Shown piece after piece: positions 41,370 to 51,117 of a DNA stretch of 64,000 nt. The position numbers and the translations under genes were made by a program. Position 1 is the stretch's first letter. The number at the start of each line of letters is the position of its first letter. This DNA is from Trichosporon coremiiforme (lineage: Eukaryota > Basidiomycota > Tremellomycetes > Trichosporonales > Trichosporonaceae): positions 124,001 to 188,000 of the forward strand of contig BCJJ01000018.1 in the NCBI GenBank assembly GCA_039545355.1, in the 5' to 3' direction. A model generated the notes under the pieces. It worked only from the letters and a program-made list of their open reading frames with translations. It ran no database searches and was not told the DNA's origin.

Positions 41370-44300
41370 ATGAAGAATAGGCCTCCGACACTGACTGTCT
41401 CCACCCAGGGGCTCCAGTCGCCCTCCGCCAGCTTACCGCCGGGCGCACTGGGACCGACAGCCCCGGGATCCCTTCGGTCGCGACCGCTAGGTGCCCGGCG
41501 GCGGCAGCCCTTGAACGCTGGGCTCTTCATCGCGAACCCAGATTCCTCGGACGAGGACGACTCGGCTGTTAACGGGACACCAAGCAGCCAGACGCACGCT
41601 GCCGCGCCCAGTCACAGTAGTGGTGGAAGCACTCACCAGATTTCGCCGCAGCGAAGTTTCCGGTCGAGTTCTCCAACGACGAGGAACAGCCCACAGCACA
41701 GTTCGCCTCATGCGTCTCCCGTAGGGCAGGCAGGTACGATGGGCCGGAACGCAAGCGCCGCCGCGACTCCCCTGCCACCGATCCCTCCCCAGCAATCTGG
41801 GTCGACTGGTTCAAATTCTCTCCCATCTGCATCCTCCTCTGTATCTCCTGGTGCGCTGCCGACGATGAACACGACGTCACGACCATTGCCGATCTTGAAT
41901 GCGCCGAACACAAGACCCAGCTCCTCTAACCCCCACCATGTCGGTGCGTCGAACCCAATACTCTCTCTTGGTCCTCTGGGTTCACCGTTGTTATCAGCTT
42001 TCCCCCTGCCCTCGCCGTCTGGGCATGAAATGGCGTCGTCTCTCAGCCAGAACAGCACCTGCAACGGATCGACTGGTCACGCCCCTTCCTCCGATTCTAG
42101 TTCGCGACCGATGCCGCCCCAGCCTCCACCGCAGCCGGAACGTCATCGCGACTTCAGCCAGAAGCCGAGAGCGTTCACGACCCCGACGATGGAGCGCGAG
42201 CGCGGCACTATTGGCGACGCACGGGTCAACAGCATCTATCGCGAACAACCCGGATCGCCGAACCGGGCGTTGCCACCGCTGCCCCCCATGAAAGCGCAGT
42301 CCGTGCCGTCCCCGACCGCAGGGCAACTGAACCAGCTGCATGGATCGTCGCCTAGCAATCACCCCGGCCACTTCCACCCTCCCCACTTATTCCCCCCCAC
42401 CCCGCCCACGCCCGCAGGACCGTCCCTCACTCGAGTGTCCAGCCCGGACGATGCGCTGCTTGTCCCTGACCGACGACAAAGGTCCAATTCGATGTTCAAA
42501 GTGCTGCTTCAAGTCACGACAGACAACGAGCAGTTCTCCATTGTTGACATCACAGGGGTTCACACAGCAGAAGCAATTCGGGAACGCATCTTCTCCAAGG
42601 TGGGTTACAATAACCCTTGTGTGCTAACACGTCCCCAGCTTCGATTCCGAGATGATGACTACGCAACGTTGTCGCTATTTCGGACTGACATTGGCGAGTC
42701 TCCCGAACCGACCCCAATCGCAAACCCCAGCCTTCTGCAGTTGTGTCAGAGCCTGGGCGATTCGCGGGCTTCCCTCAAATTCCTGGTCGTCCAGACTGGC
42801 GCCCCGCGATCGTCGTCATCAATGGTCCCGCCACCGTCAGCGTCGGCCGAGTATTCCACTCGGGGACCACCGACGATCGTCACGGACATGCCCGCTCCTC
42901 CGTACACTCCGGATCCACACTCGAGCGGCCACTCGAAGGACGGAAGTCTGAGCTCAGCCAGTGGAGCCTCGATGGATCGGCGCCAGGGCAGCTTCCACAG
43001 CATTAGCGATGCAGAGGAGCTGCCGTACTACGGCACACGGGGCATGCGTCAGCCCACACTGTCTACGAGCTCGGCTTCCCCCATCGGTAGCAATGTGTCG
43101 CGCCCCTCATTGCACACGAACTCAAGCCTCGGTGCGGCGCCCGTGAGAGTCGGATCCGTTTCCACACCAGACTTGACGCGGGAGCCGCACGAGGACGAGT
43201 ACGGCATGACTTTGCCTGCTTACCCCGCGAACGAGTCGAGGGATGTTGGAGCAACGATCCGCGCTAGTAGCACGTCGACGCCTCAACCTCCGCCGGTGAT
43301 TACGGCGTTCCCCAACGACCACGCCGGCCCCAGCAACTCCGCGTCTTCCTCAAGATCGTACTCTGCAGCTTCCACCAGCCTCGACATCCCCAACATTCCA
43401 GGAATTGACCGAGCCACGCTCGATGCAATGGACGAGGAGACGAAAGCTCTCGTTATCGCACTCGCGCAGGAGGAGCAGCAGAATGTCAGGTGCAGGCAGG
43501 AGCAGGAGATGGCGGATGCTGAGCTGGCTCTCAGGACGCAGCAGACGGAGCGAGAGCATTGGCAGCAGGAGCAGGAACGTCGCCAGTCTGAATTCGATCA
43601 GGTTGCATCTGACGCGGCCGAAGCTGTAAGTTGGGAAGGGCGAATCTGGAAACTGACCCTTCAGGTGCGGTTGCAACAGCAGGAGCGAATGCTGGAGGAA
43701 CAGCGACACGAGCGTCTGCTGGAGGAGCAGCGGCAACAGGAGGAGGAGCGTCGGACAAGCCTGTCTCGCGACGAGGCGGACCGCGCCCATTCCGTCGCCA
43801 TCGAGCGCCAGATGCGGCGGCACATGTACCAAAACCAGATGGCTACGCCGGGAGACTACCACTCCCTGCCTGGGCCGTCTGCGCCGATGCCGTACGATGC
43901 GCGCCGGCCTTCCGACTCGCAGGCTGAGCGACCATGGGTCCCTCCCTACACGCCGTCGTCGCCGCCTGAGCAGAACGGTCACATCTACGGTCGTGCGCCG
44001 TCATACGAAGCTGCGGTTGCTCAGCCACCACATGCCAACGAACCCGGCGTGCGCCGAACGTCGAACAACATGCCGCCGTACTCGCACCACGCCTCGACCG
44101 TGCCCCAGCCTACCGACCCGCGCGCGGGCAGCCGACAAGGTCGGTACGCAACCTACGGACCAACGACAGCTCCGTCTGCGAGGCACAACACCGGATCGAC
44201 CCCCATCAGTGTCGAGTTCCCATCGCCGCACCCGTCGTGGCCTGACCCGTCCCCTCCAATTAGCACGTCCCCAGATGCCTCCAGCATGCGTCGACCTAGC

Positions 44301-46364
44301 GAGGTGCAGGTCAGCCCTCCCGTGAATGGCCAGACCCACCAGGGCAGCTACTTCCCACCGCGAGCTGGTTCTGACCCCCGACCCCGCATCCCTCGTCATG
44401 ATGTCGCCCCCAGGCGAATGTACTCGAGCGATCACTATGGACGGGAGGTCGAGCTTTCAGACAGTGTATCGGCAAGCGGAACTGTCACCTCGGATGCGGC
44501 AACGATCATGCCGGGCGAGGGCACAGCCCGCCCGGAAGACTGGCAGCATCGTCTGGACAACATGATCGGCCACCACAACGGTGCTACCCGCAACCCGCAG
44601 TCGGTCCTGTCTTCCCCGGAGGAGGCGACACTCTTCGTTCCCGCCACGCGCCCACAGCTTACCGTCAACACGACACGAGGACCGGCTCGCAACCACTCGC
44701 CCTTGCCAGCGCAGTACTCTGCCGACAGTTCTGACTCGGAGAGCAACAACGATGAGGAAGGACGCGAGTGGCGCCAGCGATCTGTCAATGCACTCAAGAA
44801 GGGCGGCTGGCGTCCCGACCCCGAGCAGCTGTACGACAACCTCCAGGACTTCTTCCCGAAGATCGATCTCGACAAGCCGATTGTCGACCCCGTCGTCTCG
44901 TCTACGCCCAGCACGCCGAACTCGGAGTCGCCGCGCAACACGTTTGAGATGCAGCGCCGGCCCGAGACACCCGAGATGGTGTCGGCGGCTGTGCATGCCA
45001 TGAGCGGGCGCTCGGGTTCGAGCTCGGCTCGCGATGAGCCGCAGCGCGTGAACCCCGTTCGAGGCGCAATCTCAGCCGCTACCGCCGCGATCGGCGGTGC
45101 TTTCAATCGCGCCGAGAACCGCAAGTCGATCCGAAACGTGGCCGAGCACAAGAAGAAGTCGCTGCAGCGGAACAGGGAGCGCGATGCGCAGGTCGACCGC
45201 GACCAGGTCATCCTCGCGAACCAGGCCGAGGAGCGGCGGATCAAGCGCTCGTCGAGCATGTGGGGACACCGTGTTGTCGAAGTCACGCCGTCGCGCATGT
45301 CGGAGATCTTACCCGCGACGATCCCCGAGTCACCGAGTGGAGACGGCAAACCGCAGACGCTCAACTGGGTCAAGGGTGGACTAATCGGACGCGGATCCTA
45401 CGGTCGCGTGTACCACGCGCTCAACGTTACGACCGGAGATGTCATGGCTGTCAAGCAGGTCGAGATCCCTCGAACGGAGCGCGACAAGAACGACAACCGG
45501 CACCAGACTATGGTCGAGGCGCTGCGCAAGGAGCAGGGTCTGCTCCAGAACCTGTACCACCCCAACGTCGTCGCGTACCTCGGCTTCGAGGAGGGTACCA
45601 AGTACCTGTCTATCTTCCTTGAGTACGTTCCGGGAGGCACGATCGGTTCGATCTACCGCACGCCCGACCACGGCCGCTTCGAGGAGAACCTCATCAAGTA
45701 CTTCACCGGCCAGATTCTCCAGGGTCTCGAGTACCTGCACAGCAACAACGTCCAGCACCGTGACCTGAAGAGCGACAACATTCTCGTCGATGCCAATGGA
45801 GTGTGCAAGATATCCGACTTTGGTATCTCGAAGCGCACCTCAGAGAACGCATACGAGTCCAACCTCAACACCTCGATGCAGGGCTCCGTCTTCTGGATGG
45901 CGCCCGAGGTGATGATGAAGGACCAGTCGCAAGACGCCAGCCGAAGCTCTGGCAGGCGCTCCAGCGGTTCAGGCCGCGAGGACAACACCTACAGCGCCAA
46001 GGCGGACATTTGGTCGCTTGGTTGCGTTGTTGTTGAGATGTGGACCGGGCAGCGACCGTGGGGGACGATGCAGATGCTGCCCGTCATGTATGCCTCGGCA
46101 CTCGGGCACGAGACGCCTAGCATTCCGCCCGAGATCCTCGAGACGATGTCGCCGACGGCCGTGCAGTTCCTGTACAGCAAGTGCCTGTGCTGGGAATCGA
46201 AGGGGCGACCGACGGCTGCCGAGCTGCTGTCGGACCAGTTCGTGACGGAGCGCGACACGGCGTGGACGTGGCACAACTCGCGCATCGGCCGGAGCGTCGC
46301 GCAGAAGGGACTCGAGACGTACCGCAACGCGAGCTACAGCACGAACGGGCGCGCCGCAAGATAA
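41370..46364 (+). CDS. BCK1: MAP kinase kinase kinase, Bck1 type
   Basis: Exons 41370-42599, 42639-43625 and 43665-46364; 1638 aa. Bck1 links protein kinase C/Rho1 to the Mkk-Mpk1 cell-wall-integrity MAPK cascade. A long Ser/Pro-rich N-terminus contains a small ubiquitin/RA-like block (FKVLLQVTTDNEQFSIVDIT), a Glu/Gln-rich coiled coil (about 680-810), and a C-terminal kinase domain (about 1305-1600) with GRGSYGRVY, VKQVE, QHRDLKSDN, SDFGISKR and WMAPE. The frame is open throughout, but two 39-nt stretches are stopless phase-0 introns (GTGGGT...CTAAC..CAG and GTAAGT...CTGAC..CAG). Removing them restores the block FSK-LRFRDDD and the coiled coil AEA-VRLQQQE. Confidence 0.92.
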   Translation: MKNRPPTLTVSTQGLQSPSASLPPGALGPTAPGSLRSRPLGARRRQPLNAGLFIANPDSSDEDDSAVNGTPSSQTHAAAPSHSSGGSTHQISPQRSFRSSSPTTRNSPQHSSPHASPVGQAGTMGRNASAAATPLPPIPPQQSGSTGSNSLPSASSSVSPGALPTMNTTSRPLPILNAPNTRPSSSNPHHVGASNPILSLGPLGSPLLSAFPLPSPSGHEMASSLSQNSTCNGSTGHAPSSDSSSRPMPPQPPPQPERHRDFSQKPRAFTTPTMERERGTIGDARVNSIYREQPGSPNRALPPLPPMKAQSVPSPTAGQLNQLHGSSPSNHPGHFHPPHLFPPTPPTPAGPSLTRVSSPDDALLVPDRRQRSNSMFKVLLQVTTDNEQFSIVDITGVHTAEAIRERIFSKVGYNNPCVLTRPQLRFRDDDYATLSLFRTDIGESPEPTPIANPSLLQLCQSLGDSRASLKFLVVQTGAPRSSSSMVPPPSASAEYSTRGPPTIVTDMPAPPYTPDPHSSGHSKDGSLSSASGASMDRRQGSFHSISDAEELPYYGTRGMRQPTLSTSSASPIGSNVSRPSLHTNSSLGAAPVRVGSVSTPDLTREPHEDEYGMTLPAYPANESRDVGATIRASSTSTPQPPPVITAFPNDHAGPSNSASSSRSYSAASTSLDIPNIPGIDRATLDAMDEETKALVIALAQEEQQNVRCRQEQEMADAELALRTQQTEREHWQQEQERRQSEFDQVASDAAEAVSWEGRIWKLTLQVRLQQQERMLEEQRHERLLEEQRQQEEERRTSLSRDEADRAHSVAIERQMRRHMYQNQMATPGDYHSLPGPSAPMPYDARRPSDSQAERPWVPPYTPSSPPEQNGHIYGRAPSYEAAVAQPPHANEPGVRRTSNNMPPYSHHASTVPQPTDPRAGSRQGRYATYGPTTAPSARHNTGSTPISVEFPSPHPSWPDPSPPISTSPDASSMRRPSEVQVSPPVNGQTHQGSYFPPRAGSDPRPRIPRHDVAPRRMYSSDHYGREVELSDSVSASGTVTSDAATIMPGEGTARPEDWQHRLDNMIGHHNGATRNPQSVLSSPEEATLFVPATRPQLTVNTTRGPARNHSPLPAQYSADSSDSESNNDEEGREWRQRSVNALKKGGWRPDPEQLYDNLQDFFPKIDLDKPIVDPVVSSTPSTPNSESPRNTFEMQRRPETPEMVSAAVHAMSGRSGSSSARDEPQRVNPVRGAISAATAAIGGAFNRAENRKSIRNVAEHKKKSLQRNRERDAQVDRDQVILANQAEERRIKRSSSMWGHRVVEVTPSRMSEILPATIPESPSGDGKPQTLNWVKGGLIGRGSYGRVYHALNVTTGDVMAVKQVEIPRTERDKNDNRHQTMVEALRKEQGLLQNLYHPNVVAYLGFEEGTKYLSIFLEYVPGGTIGSIYRTPDHGRFEENLIKYFTGQILQGLEYLHSNNVQHRDLKSDNILVDANGVCKISDFGISKRTSENAYESNLNTSMQGSVFWMAPEVMMKDQSQDASRSSGRRSSGSGREDNTYSAKADIWSLGCVVVEMWTGQRPWGTMQMLPVMYASALGHETPSIPPEILETMSPTAVQFLYSKCLCWESKGRPTAAELLSDQFVTERDTAWTWHNSRIGRSVAQKGLETYRNASYSTNGRAAR

Positions 46365-47086
46365 TAGAGTACCAGACAAACCGACCGGACATTATTCAAT
46401 CCATCTCCCAAGCTACTAGCACCAGACTGATTCGTGTTGGACCCCCCGACCCCTTTGTCGCCTGCACCGCAGTGCCATCACCATCCCTTCCACTCGACCT
46501 TGAGACTACACCATTTTGATGAACCATCGTTGTATCATACATTCTCTTATGATAGGCAATACAGGATGAATCGTATGTATTTGGCTTGTACGCGAACGCA
46601 AGTGGTGACACGAAAGCCACTCCTGGCAACAATCTGGCCAGTGCTCGTCCGAGCTCGGCAGTCACACCTCTCTGATCTTCGCGACTAACTTGTGCATGAC
46701 TTTTCATGCATGTTGCCCATGCATGTGGTTCAGTCTAGCCCTGCCTGGATGCATAGGGGTACACCGCGTTATCTGGTATCCAAATGAGCAACAGACCAGA
46801 CCACGTGGCCTGCCACGCGTGTATAACCCCGTAACCCCGCCACCGTAGCCTGCTCATCGAGGCAAGATGTTGGCTCAACGCGCTCAAGGGCAGGCGGCCA
46901 TCACGTCCAGCTCGCTCACCACCACCCCCGTCGCGCACCACCAGCCGACTCACCCCATCCGCCGCATACTCCGGCGTCTCGACCGCCCGACCGCGCGCAC
47001 CCCGAACGGACCCGACGCGCAGCCCCGCAGCGAACAGCAACTGTATAGATCTCGGATCAAGTCGACAATAGAGTAAACTAGACAAA
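46365..47086. other. spacer, SmB promoter/leader
   Basis: 722 bp with no supported gene. GCATG/ATGCAT words cluster at about 46693-46733. A 69-codon frame at 46867-47076 has no features. Confidence 0.4.
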
Positions 47087-48043
47087 ATGGTAGGTCTAAC
47101 GCAACAACAGGGCTGTCCGGGGACGAGGAAGGCTGTTTGAGCGCTAGACAGGGTAGGAGGAACGATGGGAAGAGTCCGGGATGCTGGAACGAAGTTCCGC
47201 GCCGTGGATGCGTTCGTCGCCGCTGGCAACAACGGGGGTTATGATGTCAACAACAACCCGACTTGCCATTCTGTCGGTCCCATCTTTCCTCGGGGACTCC
47301 CACCTACTGCGTTCAAGCGCCTTCCTCACCTTGACCAGCAGCTCCTTATCTGTCCGAACGTAGCTGACATCAGCCTCCTCCCAAGGCGAAGCACTCGCGC
47401 ATGACGACGCTGGTCCACTATCGTCTGAAGGTGACGCTGAACGACGGTCGGCAGCTTGTCGGCCAGATGCTGGCGTACGACAAGCACATGAACTTTGTGC
47501 TTGCCGAGTGCGAGGAGTTCCGCACCGTGAAGGGAAAGAAGAGCGCGACGACACCGGCCGGCGAGCCCGCCCCGACGGTGCAGCAGAAGCGCACGCTTGG
47601 TCTCGTCATTCTCCGCGGTGAGACCATCGTCTCCGTCTCCGTTGAGGGACCCCCTCCTGCCGCCGCCGAGGGACCGGGTATCGCTCCCGGTCCTGGCCGT
47701 GCTGCTGGCGCCGGACGTGGACTGCCCCTCGGCGCCGGGGCGCCCCCCGCCATGGCTGCCCGCCCCATGCCCTACGCCCGCCCCCCGACTGGGTTCCCTC
47801 CTGGAATGCCTGCTGGCATGCCGCCTGGATTCCCGCCTGCCGGCGGTCTGCCGCCGGGAATGCCCCCTGGGTGAGTACACGGACGATGGGTGCCGTCAGT
47901 CGTCCATGGACGTTGCACGCCTGGTCTGGTCCAACGGCATAGCTACCTTGAAGTCGTTTGTCAAGCTGACCCACAGAATGCCGCCTCCTGGCTTCCGCCC
48001 GCCGCCCAACATGCCGCCCGGGTTCCCCCCGCGCCCGCAGTAA
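47087..48043 (+). CDS. Sm core protein SmB (spliceosomal snRNP)
   Basis: Exons 47087-47089, 47374-47870 and 47977-48043; 188 aa. SmB is part of the heptameric Sm ring on U1, U2, U4 and U5 snRNAs. Sm1 motif: LVHYRLKVTLNDGRQLVGQMLAYDKHMNFVLAECEEFR; Sm2 motif: LGLVILRGETIVSVSVEGPPP. The C-terminus is a Gly/Pro/Met-rich tail with repeated PPGMP-type units, typical of SmB. The start is notable: an ATG directly followed by a GTAGGT donor, a 284-nt intron, and exon 2 opening PPPKAKHSR, the basic lead-in expected before the Sm fold. If this intron is wrong, translation would begin at 47401 (MTTLVHYR). Confidence 0.88.
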
Positions 48044-48329
48044 TGAGTGTATTCTTGTAGGTCCGCATGCATATGTACAGATACAACGGTGGGTGATGCT
48101 TCTGCGAGAGAACGGTGAGTGTGCAGATCGGGAACAGCGCAAAAGGAAGGACAACTTGAAACACGATGCGCGGTGCCCTTGGTGATTCACGTGAATAACT
48201 CGGTCCTTCGGACAACAATCTTGCCGTTGCTCGACTCACCATCAACTCACCTCAGACTAACCTCACGGTCGCCACCCTCCTTCCACCTCTCTGCTCGCAT
48301 TCATCGAGAAAGTCGAGGCCGTGGAGAAA

Positions 48330-49400
48330 ATGGGAGGCGACGCCTTGGGCATCCCAGCGACCCGCCTCTCGCCCGCCGCCTTCGCCGCGCTCTGCACTTA
48401 CATCACCGCCTCTCTGAGCGGGGTGGACATTGCGATCCCCCCCTCACTGCAGAAAGGGTCTCACGGCGACGTCGACGTTCTCGTCTCGACATCTCTGACG
48501 GGGCTGAAGGGACGCGCTATGGGCGTGGCCGTGGCAATGAAGCTGGAGGAAATGGAGGAGCTGGAGGAAAGCGGGGATGTGGATGCGCTCTGCGGTGCGT
48601 TGTGTGCGAAAGTGGGAGGGCGGAGGTGGAGTCGCAACGGGCGGATCGTCAGTCTCGCCGTGCCGCTGTCCTTTGCCTCGTACTCGCCCTCGTCTTTGCC
48701 CTCATCCTCATTCCCAACCTCGCCACCATCCGCAAGTCACGCAGACGACGCCTTTCACCAAATCGACCTGATCCTGATCCCTCGCCAATCACTCGCTTGG
48801 GCCGAGATGGCAATGACATACGGCCAAACGCGGCAGCTGCTGAAACTCCTCTGTCGCGCTGTGGGGGGCTCCCGTCTCAGAGTCCACGACACGTATCTCG
48901 GGCTCAACACGCCACAACCGCCCCTCAAGCCGCGGGAGGAGGTCGAGTTGTGCGTCGATCCGCGACGACTGTGCGACTGGCTCGGGATCGAGCCTTACGA
49001 CGCAAGCCGGTTCCACGACCAAAGCTCTACGGCATCAACAGAAGAGGAGGCAGAAGAGGACGGGAAAGGAGGGATGGAGAGTCTGTTCGAGTGGCTCGGC
49101 TCAGCCCCTGAGGGCACTCTTGCTCGGAAGGCGTACAGGAGGTTGGCCCTGCAATGGAAAGGGGGCAGCCTTCCCCGCCAAGTGACCGGGAACGGTGATC
49201 CGAAAAGTAAGAGACAGCAGAAGCTCGCTAGGGAAGATAAGGTCGCGGACGAGTTTTGTGCATGGCTCGCGGGACGGTATGGTCACGAAATGGAGCAGGT
49301 CTTGCCGAAAGAGGAGCAGGAGGAGCAGGACCGGGAGATGGACGCGATGCGCTTCTTTGACAATATGGAGGGATATCTCGCCACTCAGGGGCCGACATAG
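48330..49400 (+). CDS. nucleotidyltransferase-like protein A, function unknown
   Basis: Single exon, 356 aa. No characterised family is recognised with certainty. A nucleotidyltransferase (Pol-beta-like) signature is visible: KGSHGDVDVLVS with GS at 43-44 and the acidic pair D47/D49, and a downstream acidic strand FHQIDLILIP with D146, the spacing expected for the third metal ligand. After it come AEMAMTYGQTRQLLKLLCRAVGGS, a helical region with WLGIEPYD, and a charged C-terminus including KSKRQQK and a Glu-rich stretch. A tandem paralogue follows at 49734. It is intronless, unlike its neighbours. The enzymatic role is inference only. Confidence 0.72.
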   Translation: MGGDALGIPATRLSPAAFAALCTYITASLSGVDIAIPPSLQKGSHGDVDVLVSTSLTGLKGRAMGVAVAMKLEEMEELEESGDVDALCGALCAKVGGRRWSRNGRIVSLAVPLSFASYSPSSLPSSSFPTSPPSASHADDAFHQIDLILIPRQSLAWAEMAMTYGQTRQLLKLLCRAVGGSRLRVHDTYLGLNTPQPPLKPREEVELCVDPRRLCDWLGIEPYDASRFHDQSSTASTEEEAEEDGKGGMESLFEWLGSAPEGTLARKAYRRLALQWKGGSLPRQVTGNGDPKSKRQQKLAREDKVADEFCAWLAGRYGHEMEQVLPKEEQEEQDREMDAMRFFDNMEGYLATQGPT

Positions 49401-49733
49401 CATAGGCTATGCAGCCTCCTACGGCGTGCACGATTGACGGAGACATCGACTAGAGGACGACTGAAGGAAGGACGACTTGTGATGCAATGCATGCACCCTT
49501 ACGTCGCCTCGGTTCTGAGCGTCTGCGGTTCGAGTCGAAAAAGTGGGGCCAGATCTCAGTCAGATATCTGACTGATTGCCACCGACACCGAGGTTGGACC
49601 AAATTCACCGTTACTCACAACAGCCCTACGTACCATCGCGAACATCTGGCATCCACTGGAAACAAGCAAACAAGCAAGCGAAGTCGTTAGAGCGTAGCAA
49701 GCCGTCTTAGACACGGACAGGTGGAAAGGACCG
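49401..49733. other. spacer between tandem paralogues
   Basis: 333 bp without a gene, presumably the terminator of A and promoter of B. Confidence 0.45.
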
Positions 49734-50799
49734 ATGGGAGGCTACGCATTCGGCACCCCGGCAATCCGCCTTTCACCCTTGGCGTATGACCACCTCTGTG
49801 CCCGTGTCACGGCCGCCTTGGCGGAGGTAGGCACTGCGGTCCCGCCGGCACTGCCGAAGGACTCGCACGGAGACGTCGACGTGCTCGTCTCCTCTTCCCT
49901 GTCTGTGCTGAAGGGGAACCAAGGTGGGCAAGCCCGCGTCGGCTGGCTGCGATTTGGGAGCGATGGAAAGTCGCGGCGATGTGGACGGCGTTTGCTCCGA
50001 ATTGTGCCGGAGGATAAGCGGCACAAGGTGGTCGAGGTGTGGGAGGGTAGTCAGTGTCGCCATCCCGCTCGCCAGCGCGCCTCCCGCCCCTCCAACGGAT
50101 GAGTTCTACCAGGTCGACCTGATCCTCGTCCCGCCTCGGTCACTGAAATGGGCCCAAATGTCCATGGCGTACGGCCAAGCTCCGCAGCTGCTCAAGACTC
50201 TCTGTCGCGCTGTTGCGGGCAGCAGAATAAGTATGCAGGCCACATACCTCGGGTTCGTTACGCCTCACCAACCGCGAAAACCGCGGAGGGAGATCGAGCT
50301 CACCACGTCTCCTTCTCAACTCTGCGCGTGGCTGGGTCTGAAGCCGTATGATCCGCACGACTTCGACTCCTCCACCGCCGCCGTGCCAGCAGCCGACATA
50401 GCGGAGACAGCGACGGCAGCGACGGAAGCAGACATTGCAACGATGGAGCCCCTCTTCGCTTGGCTCGGCTCGGCCGCGCCAACCTCTCGCGCGGGAGGGG
50501 CTTACGCCCGCCTCGTTGCGCTGTGGGAGTGTGGGACGCCGCCCCGACATGCCTCCAAGGGCGCACCTATGAGTAAACGCCAGCAGAGACGGGTGTACGA
50601 CGATGATGTTGCCGAGGCATTCTGCAGGTGGCTCGCTGCTCATCGAAAAGGCGACTCGAGCGGGGCTCAGTCCTTGGAGAAGAGTGTTGATGGAGACTGC
50701 ACGGAGTGGCAGACCAGATGCCCCGAGCTCACCGATGAGGAGATCCGCACTCTCCTCTTCTTCGGCGAGATGGATGCGTACCTCAGCACCAGGATGTAG
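49734..50799 (+). CDS. nucleotidyltransferase-like protein B, tandem paralogue of A
   Basis: Model 49734-49923 and 49961-50799; 342 aa. It aligns with A along its length: MGGYAFGTPAIRLSP, SHGDVDVLVSSSL (D47/D49), RGDVDGVCSELC, WSRCGRVVSVAIPL, QVDLILVPPRSLKWA (D116), QLLKTLCRAVAGSR, WLGLKPYD and MSKRQQRR. The Gly of the GS motif is Asp here (KDSHGD). The frame changes between VLKG and RGDVDG. A 37-nt GT-AG segment (49924-49960) would restore it but lacks a CTRAY branch point. Without it translation stops at 50102. The interval is only 2 nt shorter than in A, so a frameshift in a decaying copy is a real alternative. Confidence 0.6.
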
Positions 50800-51117
50800 C
50801 GTGGCTCTACCCTTGCTCCTCCCATTCCCTTGAAGTAAGCTTCCCAATGGCCCAGTACACCTCCTTCATGAGCGGGTGGACACCGATCGCAGTCCACATG
50901 TGTGCGAGGAGGAGGGCGCCGTGTGCTGCCAGTCGATGAGCCTATGCCTCAATCTCGTCAGGCGCATATCAGCGAGCAATATAACGCTCCAAGAGCTCTG
51001 CGATGCTCTCTGGAACTCCAACTAATTCACGGGGTCACCGAGTTACCCCCACCGCTTCACTCGCGCATACCGACAGCCATCAGGCACTCCGACAACCTAC
51101 TTCACATCAGCGAGACC
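50800..51117. other. spacer downstream of paralogue B
   Basis: 318 bp, no supported gene on either strand. Confidence 0.45.

Noticed and set aside
41370..46364. Reading BCK1 as a single 1664-aa exon
   Set aside because: Two 39-nt segments have full donor, branch point and acceptor and disrupt conserved blocks, so they are treated as in-frame introns.
46867..47076. 69-codon frame just upstream of SmB
   Set aside because: No domain, no splice signals, ends just before the SmB start; likely leader sequence.
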